From: Smittium culicis
Taxonomy: Eukaryota > Kickxellomycota > Harpellomycetes > Harpellales > Legeriomycetaceae
Assembly (NCBI GenBank): GCA_001970855.1
Contig: LSSN01002145.1
Location: 1 to 32,496, forward strand
Reading direction: 5' to 3'
DNA length: 32,496 nt
In this document: piece after piece, positions 23,105 to 32,496 of the stretch
Layout: every line of letters starts with the position of its first letter
Position numbering within the stretch: position 1 is the stretch's first letter
Notes under the pieces: model-generated
Databases searched by the model: none
What the model was told of the DNA's origin: nothing
Seen by the model: only the letters and a program-made list of their open reading frames with translations
Made by a program: the position numbers and the translations under genes

Positions 23105-24358
23105 ATGCCCGAAAAACGTGTCTTGCGCGCTCATGGTTTTCTTCTCGATGACTCCTTAGAACTGGATGGTAAATTTTTATTACGTTTAATTATCTCTCTA
23201 CATCCAACAAGTTCATAAATTTTAGCCTTTGATATTTGTTCCTTTACTCATTTTCCATCTTACGATTATAAGATTTTTTTTCTTTCTAAATCCCACCTAT
23301 CAATATTAGAGTACTCATCTCGGTTTGAAAACTTAATTTTCTTGACCGGCCCCAAGTCTATTTATAAAGACTGCGTTGAGGCCAAAGATCATCATTCTTG
23401 TATTCCACGTCCAGAAATCAGCATTTACGATGAATCTACAAAGCTATACAAGATTTACAATTTACCATTATTCGAAGCTACTAAAATCGAGGAGCCCGAA
23501 GATAGCCAAAATAACTTTCTTAATGAAAGCCCTGCCCAAGCTGCAAAAAGACATAGAAGAAGCTCTACGCTCAGAAATAGGCCTCATATAAAAAAAAACG
23601 AGCCGCTTTTAGAAGATCTTTCTATTGAAGAATTCGAAAAAAAACACAAAAAATTCGAAGCTGCTGAAAAGCGCATTCGTATAAGAGAATTTGAATTATT
23701 TGCTCATGCCAAGTACAAGCAGGAATTATGTAAACAAGAGTTTATTAATCTTATAAATAATAGAGATCAGCTCAGCACGTTGCCCAAAATAATTACTCCT
23801 GTTCATAATAACTGTGCATCGAAAAGCTCCCGTGTAGCTCTGGACCTTTCAGAGTCAGTAATTAGTCCTCAATCGCCAATTCCTAGTAAACAGCTCAGCT
23901 CTAAGTCAACTTCTTTCTCAAAAAATACGTCTAATACTTTTGGGAGCTCTGATATTCCTAAAAACGGGTTAACATCTATTTCCTCAGAACTAAGCTCGGC
24001 CAGCAATCAAAATTCTTCTAGTAATACTACTCCTAATAAAAGAAAACTACATTTCTGTGAAGATGGCTTGGAAATGGAAATCCTGAACAATAAAAAGTAC
24101 CATCTATTCATTCGTCTTGATATCCTAAAAACCTTTTTATACCTAGAGTACCTACTGCCCAGCTCAAACTCTTTACAATCCCTGAACTATTACATGTCGA
24201 CGTTTGATCACTCGCACCAAGAACCTACACCACAAACACCTAGTAGACCAAAAAGATCCAAACCTGAGGACAAAAAAGTCGAGTTTCCTATTGATGACTT
24301 TGGTAAAGGTTTTATCGACTTTTCTCTCCCTAAATATATCCTTGACTTTAAAAAATAA
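23105..24358 (+). CDS. Nuclear-looking protein with SAS4-like charged helix, 370 aa, two exons
   Basis: The exons are 23105-23168 and 23310-24358, joined by a GTAAAT...ATTAG intron of 141 bases in phase 1; the start is MPEKRVLRAHGFLL. A basic patch (KRHRRSSTLRNR) lies at about residues 101-112. Residues 127-172 form a long charged helix, EEFEKKHKKFEAAEKRIRIR and onwards, with FAHAKYKQEL. This pattern (E-K-HxxFE-xxEK-R-R-RE-x-x-x-HAxYK) resembles the SAS4 domain of the fungal SAS histone acetyltransferase complex, which acts in silencing. The middle is Ser/Asn-rich and disordered. The C-terminus has a basic TPSRPKRSK and ends in an acidic/aromatic segment, FSLPKYILDFKK. The SAS4 assignment rests on one helix and is tentative; a different coiled-coil chromatin protein is possible. 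The gene itself is well supported by its long open frame and clean splice junction. Confidence 0.75.
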
Positions 24359-25201
24359 CCAGGCCTAAATAAATTAATAAAAAAATAAATTCAAAACCAG
24401 TTTTATTTATTACATTTAATTTACCCTTTCATATTAAGGCTCGATTATTTATAGTCATATAATTAACTCTCAAATTTATGATTTTTTTATTCTATTGTCT
24501 TCTTTAATCCTCCAAGTCCTGGAGTACATTAAATATACATTTGATAATTCAAATTCATACTTTATGCATTATAAAATTGAAAAAGTCAGGACTTAAAGGG
24601 TTAACCCTTTCCCATCCAACGCTCTTTGAAAAAAATAATTTATTGATTCGTTTATGATTTATAAGTATATTTATTATTTGCTGCTATAGTACAAAACCAA
24701 TACTTATAAAGGTCTCGGAGTTAAAGTAAATATTAGATTATAGTTGGTTATATTTGGTAGATAAAAAATAGTCTATCGCCCGCAAAAGGGTTAAACAGTT
24801 TAAAACTTGTTTTCTAAAAATAAGTGTTGTAAAATCAATAATAAAAAAAAGCAAAACCGATTTTTTTTTAAAACAAAGATGTATTATGCGTTGATATTTC
24901 TTTCTATCTTTTACTAATTAATATCATTCAACAAATTATTTATGCTATTATACTTCAGTTTGTATAAATATTAAATATTACGGTATTATTGGATAAAACG
25001 CAAAACCAAAAATTACAAACCATTAAAAATAAACTGAAATATAATGAACTAATTAAAAATTGTATGTATAGAGTGAATAGTACACGATTTTTTTATCCTT
25101 GTCACTTTTCTTTCGCAAAAGTATTCTACCAGATAAGATTTTAAGATTGAATTTTTATATTTTTGAATGTTTAAAATATTATTTCCTCGAAATACTGACC
25201 C
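24359..25201. other. intergenic region holding a MITE
   Basis: About 840 AT-rich bases between the 370-aa protein gene and the retroelement. AATAAA at 24368-24373, ten bases after the stop, may be a polyadenylation signal. The only clear feature is the TTAA-flanked element at 24601-24794. Confidence 0.5.
24601..24794. mobile_element. piggyBac-like MITE with TTAA target duplications
   Basis: The stretch begins TTAACCCTTT (24601-24610) and ends AAAGGGTTAA (24785-24794). So TTAA flanks a 186-base insert whose termini are inverted copies, CCCTTT and AAAGGG. Insertion at TTAA and CCC...GGG ends are the hallmarks of piggyBac transposons, whose transposases are known from early-diverging fungi. There is no open frame inside, so it would be a non-autonomous copy. 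Beyond the first ten bases the two ends differ, so the terminal repeat is short. The left end also forms a perfect 16-base palindrome with the preceding AAAGGG (24595-24610). Confidence 0.55.
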
Positions 25202-25792
25202 ATGGAACAAGTAGCCGAAATTCAAACTTCGGCCAGTCAAGATCAATTAAATATTTTGGCAAAACTGGCACAACAACTCCATCGCTGAAATAAGCGAAAA
25301 CAGGAACCAGAATACTCATACTTCACAACCAAGATCCCCACAACAGACTTCGCAGTTACTCAAAACTCTGTGAGGCGCACTCATCGATTGAAAAATACCT
25401 CTTTAACTTAGATCTAACAGAAGAAAACAATATTACAATACATTCTTATAACTGGGCTAACTAGATGAATTACAATATACCACCACTGAACTACTTATCA
25501 TTTATCTCGGTGAAGAATGTATATGAATTCATAAATGGAATTCAGGTAGCTCTAATAAATGAAATCAGACCGTTTGACCACTATTTCCGCCGAATACTGT
25601 AGGGAAATATGACAATCGACACCTCCTAGGATCATGGTGCCGTATTAGCTAGTTATATGCGAGTTCATCTATCTGATTTAGTTGCTAAATTAACCCAATT
25701 AAGTTTTAATAGCCCTCAAATGGGGATCCAACTTCAAGGTTAACCGAATCAGAATATTAAATCGGAAATCAATACACGAATAGAACAAAAGT
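25202..25792 (+). pseudogene. retrotransposon Gag-like ORF, broken
   Basis: It starts ATG GAA CAA (MEQVAEIQTSASQDQLNILA). After about 28 codons a stop and a frameshift occur. The downstream frame then reads LCEAHSSIEKYLFNLDLTEE, then MNYNIPPLNYLSFISVKNVY, then VALINEIRPFDHYFRRI, with in-frame stops between blocks. The block order resembles capsid-like ORFs of DIRS-type elements in early-diverging fungi, as I remember them. No intact reading frame survives. Confidence 0.6.
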
Positions 25793-26529
25793 AAATGAAT
25801 GACTTTATTTTCAAAAGTTCAGCAAAGGGGCTTCAATTCACACGGTTAGATTCGATAGATATTTTTATTAAAAGAATGTGGAAAATTGAAAGACTTAAAG
25901 ATTCATTTTTCGAATTTCTAAGTCTTTTATACTATTAAATAAACTAAAATTAATTCAATCAAATCTTAACACAAGCACCCCTTCATCAAGCACCAATAGA
26001 AAATGAATAATTATTATTATTTCATCAAAACAAGTGTTATGACGCCGAGAAAAACAGCTGCTACGTCTGCTGAACTCAAATCAAACCACAAGACTTTCAA
26101 ATATCAGAAAAAAATTAGCTGAAGAGAACTAAGCTAAGTTATGATATCTTAATAGAGACTTAGAAAGGCACCCTACCTAAGGAAGTCTCGTCATGATCAA
26201 ATCAGCATTATCTAAGCAGAAGGAAAGCCGATAAGCTCATAAAATTGTTGAAAGAGGATTCAGAATTCTTTAAAGAATATTTACTCTCATTTTCGACATC
26301 GAGGTCATTCGATACGAAAAATTCACTGTAGTACGTCTTTTTGAGTCCTAATAGCTCAATCCCAGAACAATTACTATTTTTTCGTGAGTCCGAAAAAATG
26401 AGAGGCATTGAGAGAAAGCCAAAAGCATCCATAGCTGAATTCTCACCCTTTTCGGTACAATATGATGTTAAGACTGGAGGCTACCAAGGCTCAGGTGAAA
26501 GTTATCACACTATTTCTCTCTATAAAAGC

Positions 26530-27200
26530 AATATATGAGATTCAGCTGCGGCGTCCGGGTATTTAAAGTAAAATTCTTATAATAACAAAAAAACTGAAGG
26601 TCTTCGATCCATTTTCGACCTCATTAAGCTCGAATTTAACTTATACGAGTGTTGATTATAGATATTTTCTCTAACATCTGTCTTCTGAATGACTCATTTG
26701 AGATCGATCTCATACCCTTGAAAACTCAGAATTCATCCATAGAAATTTTATTATAAATGCAGTACCTCAAGTACATCTGCTTTCACTTTTTTTTCTGTAT
26801 CTTCCCATTCCGTCTCCTTCTAATTTAAATATCACTGATCCCATTGGTTTTCACGGAAATCCTTCGCTCAGTTCGCGAATGAACAATATATTTATTGATT
26901 GAGATATTTGCATGAATAGAAGATCTTCTTATTGTTGTATCTTCCTAACAGGGATGTGCGAAAATCACACAAAAGATATACCTCATGCTCTGAGAATTTT
27001 TATTCAAGATCAACTAAAATAAATTCTATTCATCTACACATCAGTCTATCACACATCTGGGAATTTAAATAAACATCGGGGTTACCTTACTCAAGGCTGT
27101 ATCGAAAAATATCCGTGATCATCAATGATAATCCAGAAAAATGCTGAGCGCTGACCATATGAAGCTGATATTTCTATAAAAATATATTGGGGAACCTTTG
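26530..27200 (+). pseudogene. DIRS-type reverse transcriptase, broken
   Basis: Remnants in order are NKKTEGLRSIFDLIKLEFNL (fingers motif PKK-GGLRPVFDLR-LN), ISLIPLVFTEILRSVRE (the S-P-F-T region), and IEDLLIVVSS near 26916-26945, where the catalytic Tyr-x-Asp-Asp has decayed to Ile-Glu-Asp. HQSITHLGI follows, the equivalent of the conserved I-x-x-LGF block. Stops interrupt at many points and at least one frame change is needed, so the enzyme is dead. Confidence 0.7.
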
Positions 27201-27359
27201 TAGATACCATTCGCTCTTCTTTCGAACTGTCTGATTATTCTTCGGATTATTTAAGCTCAGTAAATACTATCTGTCTATTTCGAAATCATAGAAGTCGAAA
27301 TCATACTGAAGAAGCCAGAAATACAGAAACTGTTTTAGTGAAAGAACCAAAAAAAATTC

Positions 27360-27790
27360 ATTGAACGGTCTCACTTTTTTTTCCAGAATCACCTGAAATA
27401 GATAATTTCAATGAATCCAGTGAACAAACATGAGGGATTTCAGTAGATTCACACACTTACATAGAATCCAGGTTTCGACCCATGAAAACTTACACACAAA
27501 ATTTAAGAAACTTATAACTGTACTTTATGGTCTCAGATCCAGAAATTTAGTAGGAATTTTGGTTTTAATGCATTAAAATAACATAAAAACTCTCTATAAG
27601 GTGAAGAAATTTGGAGTAACAATTTCACTAGAACTGCTTAGTATTTCTGTTTAAATTTGGTCACACCGCTTGAGAGTAAAATAAAACCACAGATCACATA
27701 ATTACTACAATTTTCGAATCAAGCAGACTCTTCAAACAGACTTACTGCTCAAACTGAATGATAAATGTCCCAGGAGAGATTACACGCAAT
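27360..27790 (+). pseudogene. RNase H and connection of the retroelement, broken
   Basis: FFPESPEIDNFNESSEQ, then a stop, then GISVDSHTYIES near 27380-27475 matches the DASxxGWG RNase H start of DIRS-type elements. KKFGVTISLELLSISV (about 27604-27651) and the following IWSHRLR, then RLTAQTE near 27745, match the rest of the RNase H/connection block. Stops and frameshifts are present throughout. Confidence 0.65.
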
Positions 27791-27850
27791 GAAATCGATA
27801 AATAGCCCACATCACGTGGGCTATTTTATTCACAGCAAAAAATAAAATTG

Positions 27851-29969
27851 GTGAAATGCTACAGGTGATTTATGGGGAAAAGAGCACTATAAAAAAAAGC
27901 TCTATTATTCAAATTTTCAAGGTTCAAATACGTTTTTTCTTGCCCAATGTGAAACATAATTTCACTTAATGTAAAACAAGTAAGTATGAATCGTGCCCAG
28001 TGAAATTAGTGGCTCCGATGTGGAAATCAGCCACATTTTCCCGGGACCTGATTTTCTTCACCGTGTCTATAACTTTTTTACTAAAAGTAAAAACAGTAGC
28101 ACAAGACCCAAAAATCGGAAAATTGGCGCACTCGGAAAAAAAGCATTAGTGCTTAGTGTTATAGAGGATTATCGGCGTTACTTCGAACCCCAAAGTCTTA
28201 TTCTTATTCTTACTCCTTTATCTTACTATTTAAAAAGAAAGAATTTTATTGCGTCGATACAGATAAATCTATATTCTACAGTGCTTTTTAGACCGGAGAA
28301 TATCTATGGGGCTAAAAAATCCAAATTTTGTAACTTATATCTCAAAATAAATATCTGAAATCTAAATAATTGACAAAAAAAGGTAAGCTCAATAAAGACT
28401 TATAGATACGCGCTGTTAAATTCATCAGTTAATAAATTTGAATCATCTTATCATCTAATCACCAGATGTTCGCCGTATTTGCAAAATATTAGATAAAGAG
28501 TCGATCAGATCTGATAATATGAAGATTTTCCACATTTCACTGGTCCTAGATTTAATTAGACAATGGATTCCTTGTTACAACACTAAATCCTGGAAACTAA
28601 ATCCAAATTTATGATGGCTTCAAGCCATCACAGGATTTTTCATAGCCAGCGATATTCATAGAACAGACAATGAACGTAATCTCATAAATCACAGAGTGAA
28701 AATTTAGTTATAATAATAACCAAAGTTAAACAGACTTCCAGACTGATACTTAGGGTGTGACAAATAGTCTAACATATCGATATGAAATTATGGTATTTTA
28801 TTTTATTTGATGTATAAAAAGATGGTATTTAATCTTTTCATTGTCTGATTCCACATACTAACAGCAGCAAGTGATCGGTAAGCATTCTGCTAAGATTAAC
28901 TAATTTTAAATCAACCCCTTTAACCGTCAATTTCATTACAATATATATTGGATCAATATCAGACCTAATAAACAGCAATGCAGGATAAAAACACCGAATG
29001 GTAGAACTATTGGACTCAACTAACCTCTAAAACCGTAATATCGACAGATGATATGGTATGACATGCCTTCTATTCAAAATGTTAAATTCTTGATACATAC
29101 TATTGACCCTCAAGAAATTCTTCGAATATCTTGGCTGAGACGATTTTATAGTTTATACCAACTTAATATGTCTCCTCTCATTAATAAATCGATTTAATTT
29201 TATCTCAAATGATCTCGATTAAATCTAAGAGAATGGTGTACTTTAAAGAATTTTTTTTCAGGATTAATAAATATAAAATTATAATATTATGTATTATATA
29301 CCATGGTAGCATAAAGATAAAGATAAATAATAAGATATAGATATAGATAATTATTGCAATAATAATAAGCTTTAATTTTAGTTATCACTTGTGTATTTTT
29401 GAATCGATTTATAATAATATGTTCTTATTCCAATTAAAAAAAAATTACTATCCTGTTTGATCTAGAGGTGCAACTTATAAGGTTAATTTATTTTTTATAA
29501 AAAGTTACATTATTAGAATGCTTTTTTATTAATAATTAATAATTTTGATAGTCTTTTCAATTTATTATATCATAAATATTATTGTAATAATCAAGATAAT
29601 GTAGTTGCATGAACTAACTTTAGCTAATGTTTGTGGACACCTAAAGCTAAATATTGCTAATAAACATATCTTAGAGAGAGTATTAAGGATGATTAAATAT
29701 TTAAAATAGCATGGAGAATTCGAATTTTAATTTAAAAATAGGAGATGGAAAGTTGGAGTAAAAGATATTTAGTAATAAGCAACAAGGTTTATCTAGACCA
29801 CCTCATTAGTGAATAATATAAATAAAGGAGGAGCGTTTAAGAGATAGGCACTAGGGGAGGAATAAAAATAGTATAGTAAACTGAAAAATAATAGATATAT
29901 ACGAGGATATATACAAACTTTTTTTTAAAAAAAAATGAAAAGGTGAATGGGAGTGAGAAATGGCTAAAT
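27851..29969. other. decayed mobile-element debris and AT-rich spacer
   Basis: The first part (to about 29100) has the same less AT-rich texture as the retroelement, and one open stretch of 121 aa (27993-28358, +) may be its decayed third ORF; no domain was recognised. A 9/1/9 perfect palindrome (TGATGGCTT and AAGCCATCA) lies at 28612-28630. Simple GATAAA/GATATA repeats occur at 29311-29350. At about 29611-29700 a plus frame reads LANVCGHLKLNIANKHILER, then VLRMIKYLK, which is faintly like the end of a copia RT. The last 130 bases are the presumed 3' UTR of ARB1. Confidence 0.4.
29311..29350 (+). repeat. GATAAA/GATATA simple repeat
   Basis: Short imperfect tandem units AAAGATAAAGATAAATAATAA followed by GATATA units make a low-complexity block within the AT-rich spacer. 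Confidence 0.6.
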
Positions 29970-31805
29970 TTATCTGGCTTTAGCTTTGGCAATCTCTTTA
30001 TTTTTTTTAAGGAGAGCCTTTCTGAGTTTTTCTTTATATTGGATAATATCACCAGGGTAAACTTGGATTTCACCACCTTCGCATAACCATAGTTCCTTAG
30101 CGATTTGACTGATGAGTCTGAAATCGTGAGAAACAAGAACGATACCACCTTCGAATTCTCTGATGGCTTCAGCGAGGGAGTCAATAGATTCAATATCCAA
30201 ATGGTTAGTAGGTTCGTCAAGCAAGATAATGTGGGGACGTTCAAGGGCAAGTTCACAGAAAACGAGTCTAGATCTTAAACCGTGGGAAAGGGTTAAAATT
30301 TTAGAGGTTTGATGGTTACCAGATAGGCCGAATCTGCCTAACCATTGGCGCCAGTAATCAACATCTTGAGGAAGCTCAGGGAATTTGTTTCTGAGGTAGT
30401 CGATTGGAGATTTGTCCAAGTCAAGCTGGTCAGCAGAGTGTTGGTTATATTTTCTGACCTTAAGTTGGTTGTGCTTTTGGACTCTTCCAGCGGTGGCATC
30501 AAGTTCATTGGTCATGAGCTTGAGGAGGGTACTTTTTCCGGTACCGTTAGGACCCAGTAGGGCAACTCTAGAATCCATATCAACAGCGAGGTTGACGTCT
30601 TCATAGAGAGCATTTTCGATTTTTCCGTCGTAGGAGAACGCGACTTGGTCGAAACTGAGGACAGGAGGAGGTAGTTTTTGGACATCAGCGAAGCGGAAAC
30701 TGTACTTCATTGGGGGAATGACTTTTTCGATTAGGCCAGCAGCTTCCATCTTGTCAATAATCTTCTGTTTACTCTTTGCTTGGCGGACAAGATTTGCATA
30801 TGTACCAGCAGAGGCGATGAATTTCTTAATGTGTTCAATTTCGGCTTGTTGTTTTTCATAAGCTTTCATTTGGTTAGCTTCCAATTCTGAGCGGGTTTTG
30901 ATGAAGGTGTCATAATTACCACCATAGTAAATGAGTTGTTGTTTGTGGTTGAGATGAATGGTGTTGGTGGTGACTGAATTTAAGAAATCTTGGGAGTGGG
31001 AGACGAGGACTAAGATGCGGTCATATGATTGGAGGTAGTTTTCAAGCCAGACACAGGCTTCCAAGTCAAGATGGTTAGTTGGCTCATCGAGCAATAGAAG
31101 GGTTGGTCTGATGAAGAGGGCTTTAGCTAGGGCAACACGCATTCTCCAACCACCAGAAAGATCCTTGGTTTGTTTGATGATCATTTTAGAGGAGAAACCA
31201 AGACCATGCAAAAGCTCAGCAGCTCTTGATTCAAAGGTGGAAGGATCTAAGAAATCGATTCTTTCGTACAGGGCGTCAATGACAGGGTTGTCGCCAGAAT
31301 CTTCTTCGGATAGCAGTGCTTCAACTTCTTTTTCGAGACGAGCGAGCTCATCTTTGGCATGTCTGACGACATATTCGATAGAGGTTAAGTTGGTTGGCTC
31401 AGCTTCTTCGTTGAGAATGTAGGTGTCGATGTGTTCTGGAAGCTTAATGTCTTGTTGAGCAAGTGAGAGGAGGAAAGTTGATTTACCGCTACCGTTAGCA
31501 CCGATGAGACCATAACGACGACCAAAGTTGAGTTCGATCGTGGCGTTGGTGAATAGGGTACGACCATAGTAGGAAAGGGAGTAAGATTCGATCTTGATAT
31601 CTCTTGATTGTGGGGCAGAGGTGAGGACACCAGTGGCAGTTCTGGCGGCATGTAAAGCTAGGCCTTCAAGCTGTTCAGTGAGAGCCGAATCAATGGGTTT
31701 AGTTTTAGTAGCAGAGACACCAGGAGTGGAAGCACCAGATGTAGGTTTGGAGGCTTTAGCAGCTTTTGCAGCCAAACGTTTTTGTTTTGAGGCAGATAAA
31801 GACAT
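29970..31805 (-). CDS. ARB1: ARB1 / ABCF2, ribosome-biogenesis ABC ATPase
   Basis: Cytosolic and nuclear twin-ATPase of the ABC-F family that shuttles with pre-ribosomes and is needed for 40S and 60S assembly; it has no membrane domain. The product is 611 aa, matching yeast Arb1 (610). A Lys/Ala-rich start (residues 4-20) precedes domain 1: Walker A GANGSGKST 102-110, signature LSGGW 216-220, Walker B LLLLDEP 236-242, switch His 270. A charged linker helix lies at 308-355. Domain 2 has Walker A GPNGTGKST 418-426, signature LSHG 506-509, Walker B IILLDEP 526-532 and switch His 560. The second signature departs from LSGG, as is also the case in other Arb1 proteins. It is a single exon beginning at the ATG at 31805 and ending in a Lys-rich tail. 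The gene is much less AT-rich than its neighbours and uses a restricted codon set, as in highly expressed genes. That same codon use opens long meaningless frames on both strands. Confidence 0.95.
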   Translation of the reverse strand: MSLSASKQKRLAAKAAKASKPTSGASTPGVSATKTKPIDSALTEQLEGLALHAARTATGVLTSAPQSRDIKIESYSLSYYGRTLFTNATIELNFGRRYGLIGANGSGKSTFLLSLAQQDIKLPEHIDTYILNEEAEPTNLTSIEYVVRHAKDELARLEKEVEALLSEEDSGDNPVIDALYERIDFLDPSTFESRAAELLHGLGFSSKMIIKQTKDLSGGWRMRVALAKALFIRPTLLLLDEPTNHLDLEACVWLENYLQSYDRILVLVSHSQDFLNSVTTNTIHLNHKQQLIYYGGNYDTFIKTRSELEANQMKAYEKQQAEIEHIKKFIASAGTYANLVRQAKSKQKIIDKMEAAGLIEKVIPPMKYSFRFADVQKLPPPVLSFDQVAFSYDGKIENALYEDVNLAVDMDSRVALLGPNGTGKSTLLKLMTNELDATAGRVQKHNQLKVRKYNQHSADQLDLDKSPIDYLRNKFPELPQDVDYWRQWLGRFGLSGNHQTSKILTLSHGLRSRLVFCELALERPHIILLDEPTNHLDIESIDSLAEAIREFEGGIVLVSHDFRLISQIAKELWLCEGGEIQVYPGDIIQYKEKLRKALLKKNKEIAKAKAR

Positions 31806-32496
31806 GATAATAGAGAATAATCAGATAAGTATATCTATGAGAGTAAAGGGTAAGTTGATGACCAGGTAAATTTTAAACAAAAGAAAGAAAGGTGGAAAAA
31901 AGTTTAGCTGTAAATAATAAAAAAATATCTATAGAAAAGAGTAGTAATGATATAGGATGTCTAGGTTGTATGAAAGTGAGTAGCAGATTAGCTAGGTAGG
32001 TTTGGGATAGCTTATAGCGAATGTGAGGGATCCAAGAAAGAAAGCAAAAAAAAAAAAGTAATATGTATATAGATAGGCTAGTAGAGTAGCAGTATTGATA
32101 TCAATATCAGCAGAATGGTTATGATGGGGGAGAGATATAGGATAAGATGGAGACTGTGGTGATAAATTGCAGCCTAAAAAGATAAAAATACTTTTCCTTA
32201 GTTCCTTAAATTGAGCTTTTTTGTCGCTTTTAAGATAAACAAAGATTCTTTCAATTTATTATAAACATACTATTTTGTGAGCCTTTTTTTCAGCTGCAAA
32301 AAAACCTAAAAAAATTTTTCTGTTAAAATTTTTGCAGTCGCCTATTCTATTGGCTGTATAGTTTGACTAAACCTATAATACATCTTAACTGACTGCTATT
32401 CGCTGCTTTTCTGATCCACATGTATCCCTCATTTCACACTATTGGTTGTGAGTTAGTATATATATTGTGCCCCATGCTTATGTTTGGCTAGACCTA
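31806..32496. other. upstream region of ARB1, no gene seen
   Basis: This 690-base stretch should contain the promoter and 5' UTR of ARB1. Pyrimidine-rich stretches on the minus strand lie near the ATG. A perfect 14-base palindrome, TATTGATATCAATA, lies at 32093-32106, and TATA-like strings occur nearby. No coding frame was found up to the window edge. Confidence 0.5.

Larger units (their letters stand above)
25202..27850 (+). mobile_element. decayed DIRS-type retrotransposon (Gag, RT, RNase H)
   Basis: A + strand element with several stops and frameshifts but still legible protein segments in the correct order: a Gag-like region (25202-25792), reverse transcriptase (about 26530-27200) and RNase H with connection (about 27360-27790). 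The RT/RNase H signature is closest to the DIRS type of tyrosine-recombinase retrotransposons, from family knowledge. Long terminal repeats were not found, in keeping with DIRS. A tyrosine recombinase part was not recognised; the sequence from 27990 to about 29100 could contain it in decayed form. Confidence 0.75.

Noticed and set aside
25880..25930. Imperfect inverted repeat AAAGACTTA...TAAGTCTTT
   Set aside because: Short arms with mismatches inside decayed retroelement DNA; no sign of a terminal repeat or attachment site.
27800..27826. Perfect 11-base hairpin (AAATAGCCCAC, loop ATCAC, GTGGGCTATTT) followed by T-rich DNA, like a bacterial terminator
   Set aside because: It lies within the tail of the decayed RNase H/connection frame, where it reads SPHHVGYF in register with the retroelement protein, so the hairpin is probably coincidental.
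30345..31869. Long plus-strand and second minus-strand frames over ARB1
   Set aside because: They are shadows caused by the codon bias of ARB1, which explains the whole stretch.
1..32496. CRISPR arrays, tRNA and rRNA genes
   Set aside because: No regularly spaced repeats and no tRNA arm pattern or rRNA block was seen anywhere; the genome is eukaryotic.

Overview
The window looks like nuclear DNA of an AT-rich fungus. Genes are interrupted by GT-AG introns of about 80 to 190 bases with CTAAT/CTTAAC-like branch sites. There is a fungal Ecl1-type zinc protein, two signal-peptide-bearing Ser/Thr-rich wall or matrix proteins, and decayed retroelements of the DIRS type, which are common in early-diverging fungi. 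The retroelement fragments and overall style make me favour a Zoopagomycota/Kickxellomycotina lineage such as an insect-gut Harpellales. That placement is inference only.

Layout. 1-3051: AT-rich, no gene. 3052-7936 (+): PDS5, the cohesin regulator, in eight exons that I could join in frame to 1344 aa. 8222-9229 (-): a CFAP20/Bug22 homologue in three exons, two of them micro-exons of 21 and 32 nt; it converges on PDS5. 9544-11406 (-): a 620-aa secreted Asn/Gly/Ser-rich protein. 13839-16622 (-): a second secreted Ser/Thr-rich protein of 766 aa in five exons, all introns in phase 1. 16623-20797: long AT-rich spacer with a G-quadruplex motif and traces of decayed coding DNA. 20798-21055 (+): Ecl1-like zinc protein. 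22461-22675 (-): a possible 54-aa gene, divergent from 23105-24358 (+), a 370-aa nuclear-looking protein with a SAS4-like charged helix. 24601-24794: a piggyBac-like MITE with TTAA ends. 25202 to about 27850: a decayed retrotransposon (Gag, RT, RNase H) on the + strand. 29970-31805 (-): ARB1/ABCF2, an intact single-exon ribosome-biogenesis ATPase.

The genes do not form one pathway. PDS5 and the SAS4-like protein act on chromosomes, ARB1 in ribosome assembly, the Ecl1-like protein probably in nutrient or lifespan signalling, and the two secreted proteins probably at the cell surface. The most interesting items are the stand-alone CFAP20 homologue in what looks like a non-flagellate fungal genome, and the secreted gene with symmetric exons that could be skipped without a frameshift.
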